A DNA stretch of 64,000 bases from Acidobacteriota bacterium. GTDB taxonomy: Bacteria > Acidobacteriota > Terriglobia > Terriglobales > Acidobacteriaceae. The stretch covers positions 496,001-560,000 of the forward strand of contig JACPYL010000010.1 in the NCBI GenBank assembly GCA_016196065.1. Reading direction: 5' to 3'. Under the pieces are notes generated by a model. That model was not told the origin of the DNA and ran no database searches. It was given only the letters and a program-made list of their open reading frames with translations. Position 1 is the first letter of the stretch. Each line of letters starts with the position of its first letter. Shown piece after piece: positions 33,792-42,399 of the stretch. Both the position numbers and the translations under genes were made by a program.

Positions 33792-35162
33792 ATGATTGCG
33801 TATGTGCTGCTGCGGGTGTTTCTGATCCTGCTCCTGGTGGCAGCCAATGCCTTCTTCGCAGCGGCCGAGTTTGCTCTGGTCAGCGTCCGCGAAACCAGAA
33901 TCCAGCAGTTGATCGAAGCCGGACGTATCGGCGCGCGCACCGTCCTCAAGCTCCATCAACAGCTTCAACGGGTCGTGAATGGGGTCCAGCTAGGCGTTAC
34001 GGTTTGCAGTCTGGCACTCGGCTGGGTCGGCGAACCCGTACTGGCCCGCATGTTCGAAGGCCTGGTTGGATACATACCCTACGCCTCACTCTATGCGCAC
34101 GCCTGCGCCGTTGCCGTAGCCTTCATCCTGATCACCGGATTGCACGTGATCCTGGGCGAACTGGTTCCAAAATCTCTCGCGTTGCAACGCGCCGAACGCG
34201 TGGCGTTGGCCGTAGCCGCGCCGATGGATGTCTTCCTCACGCTCACGGGCCCGCTCACGGGCGTCATGACCCGGATCGCAAGCCTGGTCTTGCGCACTTT
34301 CGGAACGCGCGACATTCGCCATGGATCCGTCCACTCGCCCGACGAGCTCAGACTCATCGTCACCGCGGCGCGCACCTCAGGCCAGCTTTCCTCCGGACAG
34401 GAAGAGATGTTGCTCAACGCCCTCGAACTCGACAACATTACTGCCCGCCAAGTGATGGTTCCGAGGCCACGAATTTTTTCTCTCCCCGCCGACCTCAATC
34501 TCGACGACGCTCTGTCCCGCGTGGTCGAAGAGCAGCACTCCCGCATTCCTGTTTACGATCCCCAACGAGGCCCGGAACACATTGTCGGAGTGCTGTATGC
34601 CAAAGACGTCATGCGCTGGACGCGCTTTCGCTTGACCCTCAGTTCAAGTCCTGCCTCCGCCATGCGCATCGCGTCCATGAAAATCGGCCAGATCATGCAC
34701 GACGTGCTGGTCGTCCCCGAAACGAAATCGCTGCTGGAGTTGCTCGGAGAATTCCAACAGCGAAAGCGTCACCTCGCCGTTGTTGTCGACGAATTCGGTT
34801 CCACCGCCGGAGTGATTACGGTCGAAGACGTGCTCGAACAACTAGTGGGCGAACTCGAAGACGAATTTGACGTGGCCGCCACCCAACCGGCCGTCACCGA
34901 CGCGAACGCTCCGCTCTCGCTCGACGGCGCCATCAACATCCGTGATCTCGAAGCGCAATACGAGTTACCTCTTCCCCAGAATGAAGGTTTTGAAACCCTG
35001 GCCGGATTCATGCTCTCGCGCCTGCAGAGAATCCCTAAAGAAGCCGACACCTTCGAATTCGAAGGTCGTAGATTTGCCGTAGAGAAAATGGAAGGGAATC
35101 GCATCGCCACCGTGAGAATCGAGCCGATTCCGGCGACCGCGAAACAGTTGGCGGGAGACTAG
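33792..35162 (+). CDS. CNNM/CBS-domain membrane protein (CorC/HlyC-type)
   Basis: A 456-residue inner-membrane protein: CNNM (DUF21) domain with three to four helices (VLLRVFLILLLVAANAFFAA and AVAFILITGLHVILGELVPK), two CBS domains in the middle (ARQVMVPRPRIFSLP; IGQIMHDVLVVPETKSL, ending VVDEFGSTAGVITVEDVLE), and a C-terminal CorC_HlyC domain. The family is linked to magnesium/cobalt efflux. The start ATG 33792 directly gives the conserved first helix. It is divergent from macA; DppB follows 94 bases later. Confidence 0.9.
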   Translation: MIAYVLLRVFLILLLVAANAFFAAAEFALVSVRETRIQQLIEAGRIGARTVLKLHQQLQRVVNGVQLGVTVCSLALGWVGEPVLARMFEGLVGYIPYASLYAHACAVAVAFILITGLHVILGELVPKSLALQRAERVALAVAAPMDVFLTLTGPLTGVMTRIASLVLRTFGTRDIRHGSVHSPDELRLIVTAARTSGQLSSGQEEMLLNALELDNITARQVMVPRPRIFSLPADLNLDDALSRVVEEQHSRIPVYDPQRGPEHIVGVLYAKDVMRWTRFRLTLSSSPASAMRIASMKIGQIMHDVLVVPETKSLLELLGEFQQRKRHLAVVVDEFGSTAGVITVEDVLEQLVGELEDEFDVAATQPAVTDANAPLSLDGAINIRDLEAQYELPLPQNEGFETLAGFMLSRLQRIPKEADTFEFEGRRFAVEKMEGNRIATVRIEPIPATAKQLAGD

Positions 35163-35256
35163 GACGCAAGGGCCCGGCTTCAGAAGTGCCACAAGCCGGC
35201 CAAGTAATTCTGCTTCAGCCGCTGCAGTCGGGTACACTAACGCGAAAACGTTTCGA

Positions 35257-36174
35257 ATGCCCCGTCAACTTCTCTCTCGCCTGCTCTACACGCTGCCCGT
35301 GATCTGGCTGGTCGTATCCACCGTCTTTCTCCTCATACACTTTGTCCCCGGAGACCCCATCCAACAAATGCTAGGAGAAGGCGCCGCCGCTGGCGACATC
35401 CAAGCCGCCAGACACGCTTATGGCTTAGACGTGCCACTCGGCCAGCAATACGTGAACTACTGGAAGGGGGTACTCCACGGGGATCTGGGAAAATCCCTGC
35501 GCTTTAACCAGGGTGTGACATCGCTGATCGCCAAACGGTATCCATTCACGTTGCAACTCACGCTGGCGTCGCTCTTCGTCGCAATCGTGCTGGCGATTCC
35601 TGCTGGAGTCCGCTCCGCCCGCCGCCGCAATCGCTGGGATGACCGCGTATTAAGCGTAGTCAGCCTCTTCGGACTATCCTTTCCCAACTTCGCTCTCGGC
35701 CCAGTGCTGATTTTATTTTTTGCAATTAAACTCGGATGGCTCCCCGTCTCCGGCTCCGGCACTTTCGCAAATCTCGTTCTGCCTTCGATCACGATGGGCA
35801 GCGCGCTCGCGGCGATTCTGACCCGCATGGTGCGCACTTCGATGCTGGAAGAATTGGGTCAGGACTACATCCGCACCGCCCGCGCGAAAGGTTTGCCGGA
35901 AGACACAGTCGTTTATCGGCACGCGTTGCGCAATGCGATGATTCCGATCTTGACTGTGCTGGGATTGCAGTTCGGAGCGTTGCTGGCGGGCGCCATTGTC
36001 ACCGAAACAATTTTCTCCTGGCCGGGAATTGGGAGGCTGACGATCCAGGCGATTGCCAATCGCGACTACTACCTCGTGCAGGGATGCATCCTGGCGATCG
36101 GTTTGACGTATGTCGCGGTGAACCTGCTGACTGATGTGCTGTATTCGGCGGTGAATCCGAGGATACGGCAGTAA
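35257..36174 (+). CDS. Peptide/nickel-type ABC transporter permease, DppB-like
   Basis: A 305-residue inner-membrane permease of the oligopeptide/dipeptide/nickel importer class. It has six expected helices, the PGDPIQQMLGEG segment after helix 1 typical of DppB/OppB, and the EAA-loop EELGQDYIRTARAKGLPE contacting the ATPases. Its partner DppC-like gene lies at 36979, but a toxin-antitoxin-like pair and repeats are inserted between them. No solute-binding protein or ATPase gene is in the window, so those subunits come from other loci. Substrate unknown. Confidence 0.9.
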   Translation: MPRQLLSRLLYTLPVIWLVVSTVFLLIHFVPGDPIQQMLGEGAAAGDIQAARHAYGLDVPLGQQYVNYWKGVLHGDLGKSLRFNQGVTSLIAKRYPFTLQLTLASLFVAIVLAIPAGVRSARRRNRWDDRVLSVVSLFGLSFPNFALGPVLILFFAIKLGWLPVSGSGTFANLVLPSITMGSALAAILTRMVRTSMLEELGQDYIRTARAKGLPEDTVVYRHALRNAMIPILTVLGLQFGALLAGAIVTETIFSWPGIGRLTIQAIANRDYYLVQGCILAIGLTYVAVNLLTDVLYSAVNPRIRQ

Positions 36175-36227
36175 CGGAAACGCGATTGTCCTAAAGCCTT
36201 AGACTGGTTTCATGCCGGATCGGGGAG

Positions 36228-36290
36228 GGCACGGCTTCAGCCGTGCCGCCCAGAGCGAAAGAATCCGGCTTTAGCCGCTGAGGGCAGGAC
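36228..36290. repeat. REP-like double hairpin, second location
   Basis: GGCACGGC-TTCA-GCCGTGCC (36228-36247) is identical to the hairpin at 5253-5272. CCGGCTTTAGCCG follows, a second small palindrome. This matches the pair order seen near 5.3 kb and supports a dispersed palindrome family. It lies just upstream of the toxin-antitoxin-like pair. Confidence 0.7.
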
Positions 36291-36404
36291 TTCGGTATAA
36301 GAATCACTCAAGCCAGCTCGATCATCGCTCGCTGACCCACCAACGCCGCTGCTCGCGTGATATCGCGTTTCGGATCTATGGCGATCAGGAGAGTCCGCCA
36401 AATG

Positions 36405-36423
36405 CACCAAACTGGTGTATAAT
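36405..36423 (+). promoter_or_regulatory. Operator palindrome and -10 box of the toxin-antitoxin-like pair
   Basis: CACCA-AAC-TGGTG (36405-36417) is a perfect 5-bp inverted repeat. It abuts TATAAT (36418-36423), a consensus -10 box. The antitoxin ATG is at 36430, seven bases after the box, so the transcript would be leaderless or nearly so. A ribbon-helix-helix antitoxin binding here would block the promoter, the usual autoregulation of such operons. No good -35 box is seen. Confidence 0.65.
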
Positions 36424-36429
36424 GATGCC

Positions 36430-36684
36430 ATGCCAGCAACCAAGCATGTCCGACGCAGTGTCTCGCTTCCCGCTCCCGTTGCCAAACAAGTCGACCGTCT
36501 GGCCAAGAGTCAGCGCCTTAGCGATAACAGAGTCTTGGTGGAACTCATTGAACTGGGTATCGAAGCGCGGAAACAGAAAGAGAAGGCGTTCTTTGAACTT
36601 GCCGAACGTTTTCGCTCCGCCGCCGATCCCGATCAGGCAAAGCAACTGGGCGACGAGTTGGGTCGTCTGGTTTTCGGTGAGTGA
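36430..36684 (+). CDS. Ribbon-helix-helix antitoxin-like protein
   Basis: An 84-residue protein that starts MPATKHVRRSVSLPAPVAKQ, a ribbon-helix-helix N-terminus (basic, alternating strand, then two helices, LAKSQRLSDNRVLVELIELG), followed by a charged helical tail (EKAFFELAERFRSAADPDQ) typical of the toxin-binding part of antitoxins. The start is ATG 36430, next to a consensus -10 box and palindrome. Its stop TGA is followed at once by the ATG of the next gene, as in type II toxin-antitoxin operons. The pair is inserted between two permease genes of one ABC transporter. Confidence 0.72.
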   Translation: MPATKHVRRSVSLPAPVAKQVDRLAKSQRLSDNRVLVELIELGIEARKQKEKAFFELAERFRSAADPDQAKQLGDELGRLVFGE

Positions 36685-36930
36685 ATGCCGCAGATTGAGA
36701 TTTGGCCGCGAATCCCCGCTGCTATTCGCGATCATTTGGTCGAGCGCATGCGCGATCGTAACATCAGCCTCGACGACCTCAGCCAGTTGAGGACATGGCT
36801 GGAAACGAGGCCGGACGTCCCAAGCGGGTCGTGGTTCAAAGACTTCGGTTCATTCAAACTGTGCGGTGAAGGTAAGTATCCCAAGACTTTTCTTCTCGCC
36901 GGACAGATAGCAACTGGCGAAAAACTATAG
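36685..36930 (+). CDS. Possible toxin partner, 81-residue protein
   Basis: The 81-residue product begins MPQIEIWPRIPAAIRDHLVE, continues with ISLDDLSQLRTWLETRPDVP, then GSWFKDFGSFKLCGEGKYPK and TFLLAGQIATGEKL. The gene starts directly after the antitoxin-like stop codon. Order, size and tight coupling fit a toxin, but no known toxin fold (RelE, MazF, PIN, HipA) is recognisable. It may instead be a companion of unknown role. Conserved-looking Trp, Asp, Cys and Lys residues in the second half are candidates for function. Confidence 0.6.
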   Translation: MPQIEIWPRIPAAIRDHLVERMRDRNISLDDLSQLRTWLETRPDVPSGSWFKDFGSFKLCGEGKYPKTFLLAGQIATGEKL

Positions 36931-36978
36931 AATTCAGTTGTTATAGATTTCAAGCCCGATCCATATTTCCAATAGCTA

Positions 36979-37836
36979 GTGTCGACCGCTGCCATCTCGC
37001 TGCCCCGCCTCGCTCGCCACAACCCGCTGGCGACCGTGGGAGTGGTGTTCGTCACAATCTTCCTGCTCTGCGCCTTGCTCGCCCCGTGGATTGCTCCCCA
37101 GGATCCCGCCCACATCGATCTCCCGAACCGTTTGCAGACGCCCTCATCGCAGCATCTCGCCGGCACGGACGAACTCGGACGGGACATTCTTTCGCGCCTG
37201 ATCTGGGGCGCGCGCATCTCGATGTTTGTCGGCAGCAGTGTCGTCGCGTGCTCGCTTTTTCTAGGGCTCATCATCGGTAGCCTCGCGGGCTACTACGGCG
37301 GGCGCATCGACCGCTTCGTAAACATTGTCCTGATGAACGCGTTCCTTTCGTTCCCCGGAATCCTGATCGCAATTGCCTTCGTCGCTTTCCGTGGTCCCGG
37401 TATCTTGAATCTTGTGCTTGCACTTTCGCTAGGAGGATGGGTCGGCTACGCGCGCCTGGTCCGCGCGCAAGTGCTCGCCGTACGGGAGCGTGAGTTTGTG
37501 GAAGCAGCCCGCGCACTCGGTGCGAGCGACTTGCGAATCATCGCGAGGCACATTCTTCCCAACATCATTCAGCCCGTGATTGTGCAAGCCGCGATCGGAA
37601 TGGCCGGGGCCATCCTCGCCGAAGCAACGATGAGTTTTCTCGGCCTTGGAGTTCCTCCGCCGACTGCCAGTTGGGGATCGATGCTCAACGATGCCCGCTC
37701 CCATCTCTTCGATACACCACATCTTGTTTTGTTTCCTGCTGGCACTGTGATGATGGCTGTCCTGGCGTTTAACTTCATCGGCGACGCCCTCCGTGACGTG
37801 CTCGACCCCAGATCCCGCATCGAAGCCGGTCTCTAA
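36979..37836 (+). CDS. Peptide/nickel-type ABC transporter permease, DppC-like
   Basis: A 285-residue inner-membrane permease, the usual partner of DppB. It starts with a helix (LATVGVVFVTIFLLCALLAP), shows the DppC hallmark HLAGTDELGRDILSRLIWGA, and has the EAA loop REREFVEAARALGASDLRI. The start is GTG 36979. It is separated from the DppB-like gene by 804 bases that hold a REP-like repeat and the toxin-antitoxin-like pair. The spacer looks like a late insertion into what was a contiguous dppBC operon. Substrate unknown. Confidence 0.9.
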   Translation: MSTAAISLPRLARHNPLATVGVVFVTIFLLCALLAPWIAPQDPAHIDLPNRLQTPSSQHLAGTDELGRDILSRLIWGARISMFVGSSVVACSLFLGLIIGSLAGYYGGRIDRFVNIVLMNAFLSFPGILIAIAFVAFRGPGILNLVLALSLGGWVGYARLVRAQVLAVREREFVEAARALGASDLRIIARHILPNIIQPVIVQAAIGMAGAILAEATMSFLGLGVPPPTASWGSMLNDARSHLFDTPHLVLFPAGTVMMAVLAFNFIGDALRDVLDPRSRIEAGL

Positions 37837-37867
37837 ATGCAATTCCACGGCTCTTCTTTAAGAACTG

Positions 37868-37895
37868 TCATCCCGAACGAAGTGAGGGATCTGCA
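37868..37895. repeat. Dispersed short repeat (TGTCATCC...GGATCTGC)
   Basis: TGTCATCCCGAACGAAGTGA followed by GGGATCTGC resembles TTGTCATCCTGAGCGAAGCG followed by AAGGACCTGC at 42339-42366. The two are degenerate copies of one roughly 28-base intergenic repeat that I recall as common in several bacterial phyla. No function is assigned. Confidence 0.5.
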
Positions 37896-37990
37896 GTACT
37901 CCTCACAGGGGCGTAATACGTTTTGACTTCCAGCCCTGCTTACGTACAATCCCGCCTGCCGTCTATATAACCTCTGTGCCGAGGCCTACC

Positions 37991-39322
37991 ATGTCCCTGC
38001 GACGAATCTGCGTACTGCTCTTTGCGATGTTGACTCCAGCCGCTGTGCTTTGGGCGCAATCGCAGCCCGCGATGTCCGCGGCTCCGCCCGTCATGCATGG
38101 CGCTTCGAACGCTCCAGCCTTCGACGTGAAAGCCGCCACCGACGCCTATCTCGCCACCGTGCCACCCGACAAGAAGGCTCGTTCCGACGCGTACTTCGAA
38201 GGGGGTTACTGGCTGCAGCTCTGGGATTTTCTGGTGTCGGCCGTAATTGCCATCTTCCTGCTGCAGACTCGATTCTCAGTCCGCATGCGCGATTGGGCTG
38301 GTCGGATTTCCTCCTGGCGCGGAATTCGCGACTTGATCTACTTCATCTTGTTCCTGGTGATCACCAGCGTGCTTCAGTTTCCACTCACCGTTTATGAAGG
38401 CTACGTCCGCGAGCATAAGTACGGACTCGCCACCCAGACGTTTGGCCCGTGGATGAGCGACCAACTCAAAGGACTGGCCGTGGGTGCGGTGCTGGGTGGC
38501 ATTGCGGTGATGCTGCTATATGCAATCGTGCGCTGGCTGGGCAAGAACTGGTGGGTGTGGGGTGCGCTGGTCAGCGTAATCCTGCTTGCAATCACCGGAT
38601 TGGTCGCCCCCGTGTACATTGCGCCTTTGTTCAATACTTTCAAAACGCTGCAGGATGCGAAGATCAAGGATCCGATCCTGAGTCTGGCGCGCGCCAACGG
38701 CATTCCCGCCTCCGAAGTGTATGAAGAGGACGCTTCCAAGCAGTCCACGCGTGTCAGCGCCTACGTCAGCGGATTTCTCGGCACGGAGCGCATCGTGCTC
38801 AACGACAATCTCCTCAATCGATGCTCGCCCGAGGAGATTCAATCGGTCATGGGCCACGAGATGGGCCATTATGTTCTCAATCACACGTACAAGAGTCTCT
38901 TGTTCTTCGGAATCGTATTTGTAGTCGGCTTCGCATTTCTGGACCGCGCCATGCGATGGTCACTGGCGCGCTGGGGAGATCGCTGGGGCGCGCATGACAT
39001 AACCGACGTGGCCGCGTTGCCTTTAGCCTTACTGTTGTTGTCGATCTTCTTTTTCGTGCTCACTCCGATCACGAACAGTTGGACTCGATCGCAGGAATAT
39101 GAAGCCGACATATTCGGAATCAACGCCGCCCGCCAGCCCGACGGCGAAGCACTGGTCGATCTGAAACTCGGCGACTATCGCAAGCTCGATCCATCGCCGC
39201 TGGAAGAAGCAATTTTCTTCGACCATCCCAGCGGCCGCACTCGCATCACCGCTGCCATGCGGTGGAAAGCCGAAAATATGGCGGTGCTGCCTCCGGGTAC
39301 AAAAGCGGGCGGTCCTCAGTAA
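37991..39322 (+). CDS. M48-family membrane metalloprotease (Ste24/HtpX-like)
   Basis: A zinc protease of about 443 residues, similar in plan to the CAAX prenyl protease Ste24. After a signal-like segment it has several membrane helices (LWDFLVSAVIAIFLLQT, DLIYFILFLVITSVLQF, a WWVWGALVSVILLAITGLVA helix), then the HExxH motif in VMGHEMGHYVLNH and the third ligand region QEYEADIFGINAARQP. It probably degrades misfolded or signal-like membrane peptides. ATG 37991 has GAGG seven bases upstream and is preferred to GTG 37976. Nothing in its neighbourhood points to a specific substrate. Confidence 0.9.
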   Translation: MSLRRICVLLFAMLTPAAVLWAQSQPAMSAAPPVMHGASNAPAFDVKAATDAYLATVPPDKKARSDAYFEGGYWLQLWDFLVSAVIAIFLLQTRFSVRMRDWAGRISSWRGIRDLIYFILFLVITSVLQFPLTVYEGYVREHKYGLATQTFGPWMSDQLKGLAVGAVLGGIAVMLLYAIVRWLGKNWWVWGALVSVILLAITGLVAPVYIAPLFNTFKTLQDAKIKDPILSLARANGIPASEVYEEDASKQSTRVSAYVSGFLGTERIVLNDNLLNRCSPEEIQSVMGHEMGHYVLNHTYKSLLFFGIVFVVGFAFLDRAMRWSLARWGDRWGAHDITDVAALPLALLLLSIFFFVLTPITNSWTRSQEYEADIFGINAARQPDGEALVDLKLGDYRKLDPSPLEEAIFFDHPSGRTRITAAMRWKAENMAVLPPGTKAGGPQ

Positions 39323-39504
39323 GCGGATCTTACAGACGTTCCCACTAGCCTCGCTAGTTGCGGCGAAGAAGGCATCCGCAACTCTCTGATCGCAAACTGC
39401 TTATCTCGAGCGGTGTGGCGGGTCTTTGTGCTCGATAACATTTCTCATCTTGGCTCGTCCAATCTTTGACCACCACCCGGGAACTTATCCCCCATGAGTT
39501 GCGT

Positions 39505-39885
39505 ATGAATGTGCATATGGAGCTACGATACCAAGTCGAAACCCAGCATGACGTCGCTGTCGTGCACTGCTCGGGCCGCCTGGTACGAGGCAAAGCCCTC
39601 GACGAATTTCGTCGCACAATCGAAGCGCTCCACCATCTCCGTGTGCTTGTCGTCGATCTGTCAGAGATCGATCAGCTCGATGCTGGAGGTCTGGGCGCAT
39701 TGCTACTGCTGCGGAATTGGGCGCGCGTGAATTCGGTTCAGATGAAGCTCGTGAATCCTTCTGCGTTTCTGTTGCGAGTGTTGCAGTCCACGAAACTTAC
39801 GTCTGTCTTTGAGATTTCCTCCCTGGAAGAGGCGCTCTGCATCTTGCAGACGCCGGGAGCGCGGCCGCATTACGCGGCTGCTTGA
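39505..39885 (+). CDS. STAS-domain protein (anti-sigma factor antagonist-like)
   Basis: A single STAS domain of about 126 residues: VAVVHCSGRLVRGKALDEFR, VLVVDLSEIDQLDAGGLGAL and LKLVNPSAFLLRVLQ-like segments. In SpoIIAA-type antagonists the phosphorylated serine stands in DxSxxxxxDSSG. Here the motif reads DLSEIDQLDAGGLG, so the usual serine is replaced by alanine and phospho-switching is doubtful. The open frame extends back to TTG 39466; ATG 39505 and ATG 39517 are also possible and none has a clear ribosome-binding site. No kinase or sigma factor gene is adjacent. Confidence 0.78.
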   Translation: MNVHMELRYQVETQHDVAVVHCSGRLVRGKALDEFRRTIEALHHLRVLVVDLSEIDQLDAGGLGALLLLRNWARVNSVQMKLVNPSAFLLRVLQSTKLTSVFEISSLEEALCILQTPGARPHYAAA

Positions 39886-39920
39886 GGCTGGGTGGGCGCG
39901 ATGCTTTATAATTCGCGCCC

Positions 39921-40865
39921 ATGAAGCCTAAGAGACTGGACGGCCCTCCCCCGACGCCCGTCGACGCTCTCGTTTATCCCCGATTCTCCGGCATCTCAAC
40001 ATTCATGCGCCTGCCGCACATTCCTCGCGCGCAGGAACTTGATATCGCGCTGGTCGGAATTCCTTTCGACAATGGCGCCACCTACCGTTCCGGAACGCGC
40101 TTCGGCCCGCGCAATGTAAGAGCGCAGAGCGCCATGATCCGTCCCTGGAATCCCGTTCTCAACCTCGACCCATTTTCCAAGTGGCGCATTGCAGATTATG
40201 GCGATCTATCCATCAATCCTCTTTCTCTCGATGACACATTTGGTCGAATTACAAAGCAGCTGACTGATGTTCTCAATGCCGATGCCCGGACACTGTGTGT
40301 CGGCGGGGACCATTCCATCCTTCTCCCCATTCTGCGCTCGATCAAGGAGAAGTTCGGTCCCGTAGCACTGATCCAATTCGATGCGCACAACGATACCTGG
40401 GGAGGCTACTTCGGTAGTCCGCATTCGCACGGCACGCCCGTGCGCCGCGCAGTTGAAGAAGGACTGCTCCTTCCTGGTTATGTTCTGCAAGTTGGATTAC
40501 GAGGGCAGGTTTACTCGAAACACGACTTCGACTTTGGCAGGAAGCATAAGTTCAGTGTCGTCACTTCCGAAGAGTTTCATCGCGATGGACTCGCGCCAGT
40601 AAAGAAAATTCTTAGGCGGTTTCATGGCAAGCCGGTTTACTTCACCCTGGATATTGATGTCGTTGACCCAGCGTTTGCTCCCGGAACTGGCACTCCGCAA
40701 GTAGGGGGGCTGTCGAGCTTTCAGGTTCTGGAACTGGTACGCGCTCTCGAAGGTCAAAAGATAGTCGGCGCCGACTTGGTCGAAGTCTCTCCTCCTTACG
40801 ACAACGGAGAGATCACATCGTTGCTGGCCGCGAATCTTTTGTATGAAATGCTGTGTTTGTTTTGA
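39921..40865 (+). CDS. Agmatinase/arginase-family ureohydrolase
   Basis: A manganese-dependent ureohydrolase of 314 residues that would release urea from agmatine or a similar guanidino compound. The metal ligands are visible as GGDHS (residues 128-132), QFDAHNDTW and TLDIDVVDPAFAPGTGTP. The N-terminal FDNGATYRSGTRFGPRNVR matches agmatinases more than arginases. A 113-base gap with an inverted repeat separates it from an APC-type amino-acid permease on the same strand, consistent with uptake and breakdown of one substrate. The exact substrate (agmatine, guanidinobutyrate or other) is not fixed. Confidence 0.88.
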   Translation: MKPKRLDGPPPTPVDALVYPRFSGISTFMRLPHIPRAQELDIALVGIPFDNGATYRSGTRFGPRNVRAQSAMIRPWNPVLNLDPFSKWRIADYGDLSINPLSLDDTFGRITKQLTDVLNADARTLCVGGDHSILLPILRSIKEKFGPVALIQFDAHNDTWGGYFGSPHSHGTPVRRAVEEGLLLPGYVLQVGLRGQVYSKHDFDFGRKHKFSVVTSEEFHRDGLAPVKKILRRFHGKPVYFTLDIDVVDPAFAPGTGTPQVGGLSSFQVLELVRALEGQKIVGADLVEVSPPYDNGEITSLLAANLLYEMLCLF

Positions 40866-40918
40866 TGAAATCGGAGGCGGAAGTTGAGATTGCAAATCGG
40901 CTTCGAGCTTCGGGCGGC

Positions 40919-40956
40919 GAGCCGCGAGCGAACAGTTCCCTCGAAGCTCGCGGCTC
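40919..40956. repeat. 11-bp inverted repeat before the APC permease
   Basis: GAGCCGCGAGC (40919-40929) and GCTCGCGGCTC (40946-40956) form a perfect 11-bp stem with a 16-base loop. The same GAGCCGCGAGC word occurs near 5217. It lies 22 bases before the permease start, so it could influence translation or be a dispersed repeat. Confidence 0.65.
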
Positions 40957-40978
40957 GTAGCTCGCAGCGAAGTAACTC

Positions 40979-42319
40979 ATGACAACCCTGGCCCGCAAAC
41001 TGCGCATCACCGACTACTTCTCCCTCGGTTGGGGGACGATGGTCGGAGTCGGTTGGCTCGTCGTAATGGACGACTGGCTCATGCGCGGCGGTTCGCTGGG
41101 CGGAATCCTGGGTTTTGCAATTGGCGGGATCCTGCTGCTGCCAATTGGCTACGTGTACGGCAAATTAGTCATGGCCATGCCGGACGCATCCGGCGAAGTC
41201 GCCTACACTGCTGAGGTTTTCCCGCAGTCCGTTAGTTTTTTTACCGGATGGATGATGCTGCTGGCCTATTTCATCGTCTGCCCATGGGAAGCCGTTGCCG
41301 TCGGACGCATCGCTGCTTACATTGTTCCCGCGCTCGATTCAATCGAACTCTATCGTGTCGCCGGAAAGCCGGTCTACTTGCCGCATCTGGCCATCGGGCT
41401 GTGCCTTACTGGCCTGCTCACATTGCTGAACTATCGCGGCGTCCGCTTGAGCGCCACTTTTCAAAACTGGACAACCTTCGGCACGCTTGCATTGTTTGTC
41501 ATTTTCGTTGGCATCGGCGTGACGCACGGTTCAACCGCCAATTTCTCTCCGCTCTTCACGCATACTCCATTTATTTCGATCCTGCTCGTCCTGCAGATCG
41601 TCCCTTACTACATGACGGGATACGAGTCGGTGACGAAAGCTGCGGAAGAATCGAATCCCGCATTCCGCTCGGAAGGTTTCCTGCGCGCAATCTGGGCGGC
41701 GACCATTGTGGGCTTCGTGTTCTACATCATCGTTATCGCGGCTGTTGGATTTGTTGCGCCGTGGCAAAAGCTAATCGGCACGCCCTTCATGACTGCGGTT
41801 GCCTTCGAGCACGCGCTCGGTTCGCGCTGGATTGTCAGCATCATCCTCTCCGCAGCACTGCTTTCACTCTTCAAAGTCTTCAACGGAAACTTCGTTGCCG
41901 CCAGCCGTCTGTTATTTGCGATGGGAAGGCGCGGGCTGGTCGATGGCCGGCTCGCTACGGTACATCCAACGAATCAAACGCCCGCCACTGCGATCCTCTG
42001 GGTGGGTGCCGCTACGAGTGCATGCATGTTCTTAGGAAGCGCGATCCTGGTTCCTGTCTCTGATGTCGGTTCTCTCGCGTCCGCCATTGGATGGTGTGCA
42101 GCCTGCGCCGCTTACCTCTGCATGAAGCCGCCCGCGCGTGAGCGAGCGATTGCGTTGCTGGGAGCACTGGTGAGTATCGCGATGGTGCTAATGAAAGTGC
42201 TTCCGTATGTCCCTGGGAATTTTTCGCGATGGGAATGGTTGGCACTGGTACTGTGGCTCGTAACCGGAATCCTGATCGGCCACCCAAGAGGCTCAGAAGA
42301 AAATCGGCAGTCCCGATGA
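40979..42319 (+). CDS. APC-superfamily amino acid permease
   Basis: A 446-residue inner-membrane transporter with about 12 helices. The first helix holds the consensus SLGWGTMVGVGWLVVMDDWL, the unwound-helix region in APC permeases. Others include YTAEVFPQSVSFFTGWMM, and near the middle YYMTGYESVTKAAEESNPAF, typical of the APC family. It would import an amino acid or polyamine by cation coupling. ATG 40979 is used. It follows the agmatinase-family gene in the same direction, suggesting a guanidino compound, amino acid or amine as substrate. Confidence 0.88.
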   Translation: MTTLARKLRITDYFSLGWGTMVGVGWLVVMDDWLMRGGSLGGILGFAIGGILLLPIGYVYGKLVMAMPDASGEVAYTAEVFPQSVSFFTGWMMLLAYFIVCPWEAVAVGRIAAYIVPALDSIELYRVAGKPVYLPHLAIGLCLTGLLTLLNYRGVRLSATFQNWTTFGTLALFVIFVGIGVTHGSTANFSPLFTHTPFISILLVLQIVPYYMTGYESVTKAAEESNPAFRSEGFLRAIWAATIVGFVFYIIVIAAVGFVAPWQKLIGTPFMTAVAFEHALGSRWIVSIILSAALLSLFKVFNGNFVAASRLLFAMGRRGLVDGRLATVHPTNQTPATAILWVGAATSACMFLGSAILVPVSDVGSLASAIGWCAACAAYLCMKPPARERAIALLGALVSIAMVLMKVLPYVPGNFSRWEWLALVLWLVTGILIGHPRGSEENRQSR

Positions 42320-42372
42320 GAATCATCCGTAATGAATTGTCATCCTGAGCGAAGCGAAGGACCTGCTTGTAC

Positions 42373-42398
42373 CCTGACACCTAAGACCTGAGACCTGC
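42373..42398. repeat. Single AGGTSTY heptamer array
   Basis: Read on the minus strand this is AGGTCTC-AGGTCTT-AGGTGTC-AGG, the same heptamer family as around the macA block. Only one arm is seen here. It lies directly after the AsmA stop codon, between convergent genes, next to the degenerate 28-base dispersed repeat at 42339-42366. Confidence 0.7.
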
Positions 42399-42399
42399 C

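Noticed and set aside
36228-36290. Terminator for dppB
   Set aside because: The hairpin has no T-run and recurs identically at 5253-5272, so it is better described as a dispersed palindrome.
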